Virus record (IMG/VR): IMGVR_UViG_3300021225_000024
Span: 1 to 24,502 of that record
DNA: 24,502 nucleotides
Direction: 5' to 3' (one strand)
Origin: a virus
In this document: in pieces, positions 1 through 6,879 of the stretch
How the letters are laid out: the number at the start of each line of letters is the position of its first letter
How positions within the stretch are numbered: position 1 is the stretch's first letter
Made by a program: the position numbers and the translations under genes
Notes under the pieces: generated by a model
What the model was told of the DNA's origin: nothing
What the model saw: only the letters and a program-made list of their open reading frames with translations
Databases searched by the model: none

Positions 1-516
1 TTACCTTTTCTTTATTGGTCGCATTGTTTGATTTGCGCTTACTGCGGCTTCTTTTAAATTAACAGGGGCTTTTTGTTGTTTTGGTTTTTCGTTTCCAACT
101 GGAGTAGATTCCCATAAATCAGCAAAAGTTGTTGCTGGTTCTTCAGTAGAAGTTGATGCCGTTTTAGGCGTAAAATTTTGCATAGCCTCAACATGAACTG
201 GGTCTTTTTTTCCATAAGGTCTGTGTAGACCAAATTGATTCAAAAAAGTATCAGGAATATCTGCTGGTATATCGGCGGCTTCACCAGTTTCATGCAAACT
301 TGTGCCTGGTTTTGCAACTAAATTAGGATTAGAGCCACGAGAATTCCAAAGCTTAATCTGCTTTTCAGGAGTTCTGTATCCGCTATTTATTTGAATAGGC
401 TTACCAGTTTGAGCCTGCCAAGCATCATTTGCCGCCTGTAGTCGGCTGGCAAAATCAGACTTTAAGCCTGCATAAGCGTCGTTGCCTGATTCCCAAAGGT
501 CTGCAAAATTAGCCAT
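1..516 (-). CDS. M15-family peptidase (VanY-like, probable murein endopeptidase)
   Basis: Predicted zinc peptidase of the M15 (D-Ala-D-Ala carboxypeptidase/L-Ala-D-Glu endopeptidase) family, which cuts the peptide stems of peptidoglycan. The 171-aa protein has the family landmarks in order: SGYRTPEKQ at residues 45-53, the SxHxxGxAxD-type motif SLHETGEAADI at 73-83 (H75 and D82 as zinc ligands), and DPVHVE at 105-110 (third ligand H108, with D105 as likely general base). The catalytic domain ends near residue 112. A linker and a roughly 40-residue tail follow, and the tail repeats the N-terminal motif FADLWES (residues 4-10 and 131-137). The start codon overlaps the stop of the preceding gene as TAATG, so translation is probably coupled. 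Being joined to ejection-protein genes, it could be a virion-borne lysin as well as the lysis endolysin. No signal peptide or holin is visible. The stop codon is the first codon of the window, so the gene is complete. Confidence 0.85.
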   Translation of the reverse strand: MANFADLWESGNDAYAGLKSDFASRLQAANDAWQAQTGKPIQINSGYRTPEKQIKLWNSRGSNPNLVAKPGTSLHETGEAADIPADIPDTFLNQFGLHRPYGKKDPVHVEAMQNFTPKTASTSTEEPATTFADLWESTPVGNEKPKQQKAPVNLKEAAVSANQTMRPIKKR

Positions 517-1790
517 TATTGAATAAGCCCTAATTCTCTTGCTCGTTTAATTTTTCTACTCATTTCTGCTTGTTGATCTTTAGACATAGATGATTTAAGT
601 CTAGCAACTTGTGCAGGAGTAGCTTCTTGGAATAACCTAAAGTCATTCACTTCATTAAATGTATTTAAAGCTTGAGAGTATTTCTGTGGATCATTAGCAA
701 AAGGAGCCAAATACTTAGCTTTTGCTTGCTTCATTCTTTCTACGCCAATAAGCTGATCAGCAACATCTTTAATGGCTTGCTCATTCATTTTCTTGTTAGG
801 GTTTGCGGCTTCAGCCAATAAACGAGCCGCATCAGTATTGCCGCCAACCATAGCCAATAATGCACTATTTTTTGCCAACTCATCAGTTGCTGTTTTCTCT
901 GCTGTATAGACATCTATACCAATTGCATTTGCAATACCAGTAGCGAGTTCTTTGCGCTGACCGCCAACGCCTGTAAATGCTTCAGGAGCCAGTTTCTTAA
1001 TGTTTTGAAATAACGCAATTCTAGGAGTTGCCTCACTAGCTTCTTTTTGTGCATTTGCAAAATCAGTAGAGTAAGCTTCGGCCTGCCTGTTAGTCATTCC
1101 AACTTCAGCAGAAGAAGGATTAGGATTATATGGCTGGCCTTTTACTGGCTCAACAGTTCCTGTTGCAGGAGTTGTTCTAACAAATTGACCAGCTTGATTT
1201 GTAGTAAACGATGGCTGATTTTGCTGTGCAATATTAAGCGCACCAGCTAATGTCTGAGTAGCTCTTTTTATTTCATTAGGTGCTCTTCTAGCATCTTGCA
1301 AAATTGAAGCCTCAAAAGGATGGGCATACTGAGCAATGTCAGCATTACTCCAGCCCTTAGCTTTTAATTGTTTTTTAACTTCTTCACTAATATCAAATAA
1401 ACCATTTTGAACAGACTTAATTTGATCAGGCGTTGAATTAGGATTAAGCTTTTCAGCTTCAAGCAATCTTGGATCAGAGCCATAAGGAGCAAGAACAGAA
1501 TACATACTATTCATCTGTTCGTTTCCAAGCGTTACATTTGCCCTTTTAGCTTCTGATTGAGCTCTATCTGAATCAGCTTTTGCCTTAGCAACATCAGCCT
1601 CATAAGTTTCTCTTGCTCTTTGTGTTGCTAACTGACTTGCTCTAGTATTTTGTTGCGTTGCATTAATATTAGTAATGTCTGCCAAAGAAGCTAATGTGTT
1701 TGCGTTTACAGGCGCACCCATTTGTGCGCTTTGTGGCGCATTAAAAGCTTGTGATGTAACGCTACCGCTAGGAGAGAATTGGAATGCCAT
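516..1790 (-). CDS. Putative virion/DNA-ejection protein, 424 aa
   Basis: No precise function can be assigned. The protein is Ala-, Gln- and Asn-rich. Residues about 1-45 are low-complexity, residues 45-90 form a predicted charged helix (ATQRARETYEADVAKAKAD), and the C-terminal third is helical with a conserved-looking stretch NSALLAMVGGNTDAARLLAE followed by ANPNKKMNEQA. I recognise that stretch from proteins encoded beside the tail genes of many podophages. The extreme C-terminus is basic (SRKIKRARELGLIQ). Its place, directly after a P22 gp7-like gene and before a peptidoglycan hydrolase, matches the slot of P22 gp20/gp16, the ejection proteins that travel in the virion and form the conduit across the host envelope. 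The role is therefore inferred from position and composition. It starts 11 nt after the preceding gene and ends in a TAATG overlap with the peptidase gene. Confidence 0.6.
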   Translation of the reverse strand: MAFQFSPSGSVTSQAFNAPQSAQMGAPVNANTLASLADITNINATQQNTRASQLATQRARETYEADVAKAKADSDRAQSEAKRANVTLGNEQMNSMYSVLAPYGSDPRLLEAEKLNPNSTPDQIKSVQNGLFDISEEVKKQLKAKGWSNADIAQYAHPFEASILQDARRAPNEIKRATQTLAGALNIAQQNQPSFTTNQAGQFVRTTPATGTVEPVKGQPYNPNPSSAEVGMTNRQAEAYSTDFANAQKEASEATPRIALFQNIKKLAPEAFTGVGGQRKELATGIANAIGIDVYTAEKTATDELAKNSALLAMVGGNTDAARLLAEAANPNKKMNEQAIKDVADQLIGVERMKQAKAKYLAPFANDPQKYSQALNTFNEVNDFRLFQEATPAQVARLKSSMSKDQQAEMSRKIKRARELGLIQ

Positions 1791-1801
1791 TTATTTATTC
1801 C

Positions 1802-2659
1802 TTAAGCTACTCTTACAAGTTGTTGTGGCCTAGGATTGTATGCATCGCCAGCACCCTGGAATCCTTGACCAACAGTTCCATATAAAGCCGCAGTATTGCC
1901 AGCGGCGGCATTACCAGCATTAATATTGTTTCCTGCCAACAGATTGCCTTGACCAGTATATAAACTAGCCAAACTTTGACCTTGACCAATATTCATATTA
2001 GCTAAATTTTGACCTTGATTAGCCAACAAATTAGACTGTGCAGAACCATAACCGCTTTGTAAATTAGCTAAAGCCGTTGTAGGAGCCGCCGCCATTTGTG
2101 AAACACCAGTTAAATTACCAAAAATGTTATTACGCTGAGTTTGAAAATTATTAAAAGCGTTTTGATAAGCATTTGCCGCAAAATTTTGCGTAAAAGTGTT
2201 TAAACCTTGCAAAGCATTACCGCTTAATTGACCGCCAGCTGTGTTTGCCAAAGCCGCCGCATTTCTTTGACCCTGATCTAGCTGAAAAGCATAGTTAGGA
2301 GCCATTTGTGCATTTAAATCTTGGTTATTAAACTGCCTAGTTCCATAACCTGAAGTAATAAGATTTGAAAGAGCACCATTGGAAACATTGGCTAAATCAC
2401 CATAGGACTGCAAAGTTCCTGTTGCAACAGGATAAATGTCTCTTAACGCATTTCCAGCCGCAGTATATTGATTATTTAAGTTTGTTTGTGCGTTGTTATA
2501 ACCAGTATTTATCTGATTTCTAGCTTCAGGATAATATTGATTAATAATTCCGTTGGCGTTGGAATAGCCTTGCTGTTGCTGTCTATTCGCTTGGTCTAAG
2601 CCAAACGCTGTAGTTCCAGCATTTAATACGCTTCCAACTGCGGATGCTATTGCGCCCAT
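1802..2659 (-). CDS. P22 gp7-like DNA transfer (ejection) protein
   Basis: Probable internal virion protein that is ejected with the genome and helps DNA cross the cell envelope, as P22 gp7 does. The 285-aa sequence opens with a small glycine/alanine-rich apolar segment (MGAIASAVGSVLNAGTTAFG) that could insert in membrane. A long Asn/Gln/Ala/Gly-rich repetitive region follows, with recurring units such as NLANMNIGQGQSLASLYTGQ. By my count about 45 of 285 residues are asparagine, while lysine and most other charged residues are nearly absent. This composition and the N-terminal apolar patch are typical of phage 'DNA transfer protein p7' annotations. A clear AGGAG Shine-Dalgarno sequence stands 5 nt before the ATG. 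Its order after gp4-like and gp10-like genes supports the call. The low complexity keeps the assignment from being certain. Confidence 0.7.
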   Translation of the reverse strand: MGAIASAVGSVLNAGTTAFGLDQANRQQQQGYSNANGIINQYYPEARNQINTGYNNAQTNLNNQYTAAGNALRDIYPVATGTLQSYGDLANVSNGALSNLITSGYGTRQFNNQDLNAQMAPNYAFQLDQGQRNAAALANTAGGQLSGNALQGLNTFTQNFAANAYQNAFNNFQTQRNNIFGNLTGVSQMAAAPTTALANLQSGYGSAQSNLLANQGQNLANMNIGQGQSLASLYTGQGNLLAGNNINAGNAAAGNTAALYGTVGQGFQGAGDAYNPRPQQLVRVA

Positions 2660-2667
2660 TTTTTCTC

Positions 2668-3135
2668 CTAATGCCTAATTATCGGCTCTTGCAACAATTT
2701 AGTAAATACTTTATCTATTGGCTTACAGCCTAAATATTTAAAAAGGCTGGAATTATCAAACTCAAACTTTGTGCAATACAGCACTAAATCAACTCCAATA
2801 GCTTTTAAATGCTCTTGAGCAAACTTAAACATTTTAATTCCGTTATGCCCTTTTCTGTATTCTTGTTTTAAAAAATATATGTCCTCATGAGCAGTCAAAC
2901 AATTTTTAGAATGCATATGAGGAGCAACAAAAAATACAATATAACCAACTAATTCATCACCATCTTTGGCCGTTACAAACACAAGTTTTCCAGCCTTGTA
3001 AATGCTTTCGTAAGCATCAAAATCTAAATCTAAAGGAAAATCCTTTAAAACCTCAATTTCATCATAATGAGCAACAGAAAGCGCCTTAAATTTAGGCAAA
3101 TTTTCCATCCAATCGTCTATTTTGTATGTAATCAT
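2668..3135 (-). CDS. GNAT-fold N-acetyltransferase-like protein
   Basis: A 155-aa protein with the layout of the GNAT superfamily, which transfers acetyl groups from acetyl-CoA. A beta strand at 51-56 (LVFVTAKD) is followed by ELVGYIVFFV (61-70), then a motif-A region DIYFLKQEYRKGHNGIKMF (85-103), where the acetyl-CoA pyrophosphate loop would lie, and a helix FAQEHLKAIG. A C-terminal strand-turn VLYCTKFEFDNSSLFKYLGC is typical of motif B. The loop reads EYRKGHNGI rather than the ideal Q/RxxGxG/A, so catalytic competence is uncertain. The start ATG overlaps the preceding stop (ATGA). The gene lies between gp10-like and gp7-like genes, the slot of gp26-gp14 in P22, so a structural or head-modifying role is as possible as a metabolic one. 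The substrate is unknown. Confidence 0.65.
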   Translation of the reverse strand: MITYKIDDWMENLPKFKALSVAHYDEIEVLKDFPLDLDFDAYESIYKAGKLVFVTAKDGDELVGYIVFFVAPHMHSKNCLTAHEDIYFLKQEYRKGHNGIKMFKFAQEHLKAIGVDLVLYCTKFEFDNSSLFKYLGCKPIDKVFTKLLQEPIIRH

Positions 3136-3371
3136 GGATTGTAGTAAGGCACTTTATAAGGTTTACCATCTACAGTCACATTCATAAATCCTGCTGGATT
3201 TGCTGGCAAAGTAGCCGATCCTGTTGTGGCAGTAGTCGATGAAGTGTTATTTAATAAATTTAGAAAAAACTGAGTCCAAGCAATCGTTGGCCTATTAATT
3301 GGTGCTGGCTCTAAAAAATCCGTTTGTGGCAAAGGATTAACTGTATTTCCAGCAAATATTTGGTTAGCCAT
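3132..3371 (-). CDS. Small putative tail/structural protein, 79 aa
   Basis: I do not recognise a characterised family. The protein has an N-terminal Asn/Pro-rich part (NTVNPLPQTDFLEPAPINRP), a short amphipathic helix with WTQFFLNLLNN, a Ser/Thr-rich linker, and a C-terminal beta-hairpin-like ending NVTVDGKPYKVPYYNP. Similar endings of the form VxVxGxxYKVPYY occur in small proteins near tail genes of other phages, going by memory. It is locked into the operon at both ends: TAATG overlap with the gp10-like gene upstream and ATGA overlap with the acetyltransferase gene downstream. In P22 the gene after gp10 is the tail needle gp26. This product has the position but is far too short for a long trimeric coiled-coil needle, and no heptad pattern is seen. 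Confidence 0.6.
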   Translation of the reverse strand: MANQIFAGNTVNPLPQTDFLEPAPINRPTIAWTQFFLNLLNNTSSTTATTGSATLPANPAGFMNVTVDGKPYKVPYYNP

Positions 3372-5362
3372 TAGTTCTCTCCGACAGAAGCTTTAAGATT
3401 AGCAGAAACAATAACCGCTTTAACAGGGTCTGTTACCACAACTTCAAATATTTTATCTCTTGACCAGCCTAAACGCCGCCAAATTGAACGATGTTTGTAT
3501 TTTCCCTGTTGTCCAATATCTTGCCAATATTCTTTAGACCATGTTGAGCCGCCGTCATTAGACCAGCGAAGCATGGCTTTTGGATTGTATAGCGTGTCAT
3601 TAGCTTGTATTTGACCTGGATAACCTAATACATAAATTTCCTGAACATCCAATTTCAAAGGATCATTTAATTCGATTGTATAAGGACTTCCAAGGTAAAT
3701 ATTTCTGTCTCTTGAAAATCCACCATTGCCAACGCCAGGCTGAAACTGTATTTGCAATTCGTCAAAATATTGTCTTTGTAAGTCAGAAACAATATGTGGA
3801 GCTCTACGCAGTCTGCGAATTTCCTGACCATTATCAGTATAGAAACTTTGATCTAACTGATAAAGATTGCCATTTTCCCAATCTCCAACAACAACAATTC
3901 CTTGGAATACGGCGGCGCAATTACTGCGATGGCGATGATAAACATTATTATCATCTACCCATAACCACTTATGCCATAAACCAGTAGTTAAATCGTAAGC
4001 CCAAGTTATATCTATTGTTGGAAAACTGACAACATATACTTCATGGCCTTCAAGCTGATATGTATATGCAACAGCATCTGCCGTATATTGATCTAACAAG
4101 CTATTTTCAACAGCATGAGTAGAAATACGCTGTGGAGTGTAACCATTCATTAAAACCACTTGATTGACACCACGAATATTCTGTGAAACATAAGCAAAAG
4201 CATTCCCAAGCCTTGCCACAGAATAAGGAGCAACAATACCTTGCTGTGTTGAGCTACCTGGAATGCGTTGGTAAGCTAATGGAAATGTGCCTTGGTCAGT
4301 CCATACTTCTGATGATTTTTCGCCCAATAAATAAAGCTGACCATTGTTAGCGACCAAAGAAACCAAGTTATCAGGAGAAGTAAATTTACTTCCAAAGCTT
4401 AATGGCTGTGTAATTGGGCTAAGAATGTCAGAAACGGCAAATTGTTGGCTATTTGGTCTGCTATAAATGAAATAATTGTCATTTACATCAACAACTTGAC
4501 CGCCTTCAAAAGCACCATCTGTTGATGGCAATATAGCAAATTGATGGGCATACATTGTTTCTGAACTAACAGTTAAAGAGCCGCCGCTTAATATATAAGT
4601 TCCTGCTCCACCTGTTCCTGTCCCTAAAGCTGTAATAATGGTGTTTACAGGAATTCCTGAGCCAGTAATAGTTGTTCCAATTGATAAAGAGCCTGATGTA
4701 ACAGAAGAAACTGTTAATGTAACAACAACTGGAGAACCAGCAGATGCTATTGATCCTGTAAAAACACAGCAAGCTGGATCGGTATTAAATGTTTCCGATG
4801 CTATATATTGTGTATTATTTACAGTCCAACTAAAACCTGATCCAGCAGTAATAGTTGTTCCAGGCAATACACCAACTCCAAAAACTTGAGAACCAATACT
4901 TACAGTTCCATTAGTAAGGTTTGTAATATTTAAAGTATTGCCACCAATTGATCCTGTAAAAGTTGTTGTATTAGGAGTATCAATTAGCCATGAATAACGA
5001 TTGTTTCCATCAACAATATAAACATAAATACCATTATCCGTAATGCTTACAGGGCCAGTAGTGGTTAAAAGCTGACCAATAATTGCAGATGCACCATTGT
5101 AAGAAACGGCATAAACATACTCTCCACAAACTGCAATTAATTGAGAGCCTCCTGAAGATATTGTTCTTAAACCACGAACAGGAGCATCAGGCTGTAAATT
5201 AGTTAGAAACTTTAAGCCTGGAGTAGGATAAAGAGCAACAACACCTCTTTCGCCCTGCGCTTTTGTAGGGTCTATTTCAGGTCGCCAATTAATACATTCT
5301 TGGTCATCCTGATAGATGGAAGGGGCTGTGTAGGATGCTCCTACAAATCCAAAGTCTGCCAT
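3371..5362 (-). CDS. P22 gp10-like head-completion (packaged DNA stabilisation) protein
   Basis: Predicted tail-hub protein that seals the portal after packaging, in the family of P22 gp10 (phage stabilisation protein). The 663-aa sequence starts with the typical opening, FVGASYTAPSIYQDDQECIN, followed by a run of short beta-propeller-like repeats: LYPTPGL, RGLRTISSGGSQLIAVCGE, NGIYVYIVDGN, DNYFIYSRPNSQQFAVSD, LYLLGEKSSEVWTDQG and AFAYVSQNIRGVNQVVLMNG, then WAYDLTTGLWHKW. The C-terminus carries a strand-rich SNDGGSTWSKEYWQDIG segment. Residues about 132-268 are foreign to this pattern: two successive Thr/Gly-rich modules sit in the first third, and the propeller sequence resumes at AHQFAILPSTDG. 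Without the insert the length would be near 525 aa, close to the usual family size. The start overlaps the gp4-like stop (TAATG), so the two completion proteins are translationally coupled. Confidence 0.88.
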   Translation of the reverse strand: MADFGFVGASYTAPSIYQDDQECINWRPEIDPTKAQGERGVVALYPTPGLKFLTNLQPDAPVRGLRTISSGGSQLIAVCGEYVYAVSYNGASAIIGQLLTTTGPVSITDNGIYVYIVDGNNRYSWLIDTPNTTTFTGSIGGNTLNITNLTNGTVSIGSQVFGVGVLPGTTITAGSGFSWTVNNTQYIASETFNTDPACCVFTGSIASAGSPVVVTLTVSSVTSGSLSIGTTITGSGIPVNTIITALGTGTGGAGTYILSGGSLTVSSETMYAHQFAILPSTDGAFEGGQVVDVNDNYFIYSRPNSQQFAVSDILSPITQPLSFGSKFTSPDNLVSLVANNGQLYLLGEKSSEVWTDQGTFPLAYQRIPGSSTQQGIVAPYSVARLGNAFAYVSQNIRGVNQVVLMNGYTPQRISTHAVENSLLDQYTADAVAYTYQLEGHEVYVVSFPTIDITWAYDLTTGLWHKWLWVDDNNVYHRHRSNCAAVFQGIVVVGDWENGNLYQLDQSFYTDNGQEIRRLRRAPHIVSDLQRQYFDELQIQFQPGVGNGGFSRDRNIYLGSPYTIELNDPLKLDVQEIYVLGYPGQIQANDTLYNPKAMLRWSNDGGSTWSKEYWQDIGQQGKYKHRSIWRRLGWSRDKIFEVVVTDPVKAVIVSANLKASVGEN
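4559..4969 (-). repeat. Tandem pair of inserted beta-type modules in the gp10-like gene
   Basis: This stretch encodes residues about 132-268 of the gp10-like protein. Two related modules are seen. Copy 1 (about 4778-4963) opens with FTGSIGGNTLNIT, continues with SIGSQVFGVGVLPGTTITAG and closes with NTQYIASETF. Copy 2 (about 4565-4765) opens with FTGSIASAGS, continues with SIGTTITGSGI and ITALGTGTGGAGTYILSGG, and closes with TVSSETM. The order of motifs is the same in both: an FTGSI strand, a GxxIxGxGI turn, a TxITA strand and a SET[FM] exit. The same module occurs twice in the neighbouring gp4-like gene. The function is unknown. An immunoglobulin-like or other small beta fold exposed on the tail surface is inferred. 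Confidence 0.75.
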
Positions 5363-6561
5363 TAGCCAGTAAATCCGCCGTTAAGAATCCAGCCAGCGTC
5401 ACGAGCTTTGCCTGAAAGCATGGCATCAGGAAAGCTTGCAACAGTAACAGGCTTCATATTAGTCCGTTTTAGCGTTGCTTTTGATTGTGCCGCATAAGCA
5501 TTAATCATAGTAATTTGTGTTGCAGAAGCTTTTCCATACATAGGCATTAAGCGTTCAGCCAAATTCCATCTTAAAGCCATAGAGTAGCCTTGTGGGAAGC
5601 TTAAATTCTCATATAGATTGTCATAAGTGCTAAAAATAGTCTCAGCAAACAAATGCATTTCGCCTTGAGAAGGATTAGGCCACAAAGTTACATTTCCTGA
5701 CTCTGATCCTGGATTGAAATAAAGAGCTTTAGGCCAAGGGCCATTTAGCGTTTTTAGTCCAATTTGATTGTAGTTATCAAGCGAAAGAATTCCTACTTGA
5801 TAGTCTAATCCGCCGTTCAAAACAGGCTGTCCGTTGCTAGTAGTATTAACCCTAACGAAAGCAGAATTAATATTTAATGGCTTTTGATAGTAGAGAGTGA
5901 TTGAAATATCGGTCACAGTTGCCGTCATAGCTACGCTGGCAACGCTTTGGCTTGCGCTTACTTGGTATGTGCCAACTCCACCACTTGCGTTCAATACAGC
6001 CGTTATAGTCGTTCCTGATGTAACGCCAGTTCCGCTAATAATTGCGCCAGTTCCTAGGTATCCAGCAGAGATTGCGCTAACAGTTAGCGTAGTGCCTGAA
6101 ATAGAGCCTGTAAAGGCTGGTGTGGGCGTTGTCGCATCATTATTTAGCCTATATGTTCCAGCTTCATTTACATTACCGCCTGCTCCAGTTAAAAACTCAA
6201 CAATTTTTGTATTTACACCGCTTATGCCAACGCCACTTAGGGTTTGCCCTTGGGCTACTGCGCCACTTGTAACACCAGTTACAGTTAAAACTTTTCCTGA
6301 AATAGTGCCTGTAATTGCCGCACCAATGTAATTTGCTGTGCTAGGGTCAGGGCCAATCGTATATTGAGTTTGACCTGGAATTACAGGGAATACAATTTCG
6401 GTCACATTGTAGACCATCATGCCTTCATTTGACCATTGGTCAATAAGGTCATTTAACATATCTAAAGCATCTTGAGCCGCTTCAGGAGTTGGAGTTTCAC
6501 CAGCTTCTAATGCGCCAATGTCTTTTAAAGCTCTGCTAATAATGTCAATTGGCTGAGTCAT
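5362..6561 (-). CDS. P22 gp4-like head-completion protein (tail accessory factor)
   Basis: Predicted first adaptor ring below the portal, of the P22 gp4 family. The N-terminus is the family's helical part (DIISRALKDIGALEAGETPT, then AAQDALDMLNDLIDQWSNEG), which docks onto the portal. FPVIPGQTQYTIGP at 58-71 follows. Residues after about 218 resume the family pattern with NINSAFVRV, LDNYNQIGLKTLNGPWPKAL, SGNVTLWPNPSQG and the helix YSMALRWNLAERLMPMYGK. P22 gp4 is about 165 aa; environmental relatives are near 200-260 aa, so 399 aa is long. The excess is explained by residues about 75-216, two tandem modules of the same type as in the gp10-like protein. Only a weak GGAA precedes the ATG. The gene's own stop overlaps the next start as TAATG. 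Confidence 0.85.
   Translation of the reverse strand: MTQPIDIISRALKDIGALEAGETPTPEAAQDALDMLNDLIDQWSNEGMMVYNVTEIVFPVIPGQTQYTIGPDPSTANYIGAAITGTISGKVLTVTGVTSGAVAQGQTLSGVGISGVNTKIVEFLTGAGGNVNEAGTYRLNNDATTPTPAFTGSISGTTLTVSAISAGYLGTGAIISGTGVTSGTTITAVLNASGGVGTYQVSASQSVASVAMTATVTDISITLYYQKPLNINSAFVRVNTTSNGQPVLNGGLDYQVGILSLDNYNQIGLKTLNGPWPKALYFNPGSESGNVTLWPNPSQGEMHLFAETIFSTYDNLYENLSFPQGYSMALRWNLAERLMPMYGKASATQITMINAYAAQSKATLKRTNMKPVTVASFPDAMLSGKARDAGWILNGGFTG
5914..6339 (-). repeat. Tandem pair of inserted beta-type modules in the gp4-like gene
   Basis: This stretch encodes residues about 75-216 of the gp4-like protein. Copy 1 (about 6136-6327) reads ITGTISGKVLTVTGVTSG, then QGQTLSGVGISGVNTKI and EAGTYRLNND. 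Copy 2 (about 5926-6117) reads FTGSISGTTLTVSAISAG, then ISGTGVTSGTTITA and SGGVGTYQVSASQSVAS. The strand-turn order matches the pair in the gp10-like gene. Copy 2 is closest to the apparent consensus, while copy 1 has drifted at its TxITA strand (NTKIVEF). The pair separates the conserved YTIGP and AFVR segments of the gp4 family, so it appears to be an insertion into a loop. Confidence 0.75.
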
Positions 6562-6570
6562 AATATTCCG

Positions 6571-6879
6571 TTAAATTTTGACTGTAAAAGTAGGAAGAAC
6601 CCAAGGCTTCTTTAATGAAACTGGCTCTTTTGCCATCAATTGCTTTTCTAAATTATCCTCAATAATACATTTTTCATCAATTATTGATTCATTTTTTATC
6701 CAAGCAATTACATCTTTTTCTGTTGTTAGTTTTTGCAAAAAATGAGTTTTATCTTTAAAAGTCCAAAAACCTTCAGTTGTAACTGAATTTTCATTGTCAG
6801 AAGCTGTAACGCTGTATTTAACTTGCGTTATTTCATCAGCTTCTTCAATAATTTCTAAGACTTTCCAAGAAAAAATCAT
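6571..6879 (-). CDS. Small conserved phage protein, DUF7936-like, 102 aa
   Basis: No molecular function is known. The layout resembles a small phage family I know as DUF7936: an N-terminal strand MIFSWKVLEI, a second strand QVKYSVTASDNENSVTTEG with a following aromatic FWTF, a helix EKDVIAWIKNE, an acidic helix EDNLEKQLMAKEP, and a Pro-rich exit KKPWVLPTF. Members of this family typically lie beside tail-fibre genes, as here, where it sits between the glycine-rich fibre gene and the gp4-like gene. A virion or chaperone-like role for the fibre is possible but unproven. The start overlaps the fibre-gene stop (ATGA). The family name is given from memory of the pattern, not a search. Confidence 0.55.
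   Translation of the reverse strand: MIFSWKVLEIIEEADEITQVKYSVTASDNENSVTTEGFWTFKDKTHFLQKLTTEKDVIAWIKNESIIDEKCIIEDNLEKQLMAKEPVSLKKPWVLPTFTVKI

Noticed and set aside
1047-1250. A plus-strand open frame opposite the 424-aa gene
   Set aside because: It is short, lacks a ribosome binding site, and is antisense to a coupled gene. No plus-strand frame in the window shows a recognisable domain.
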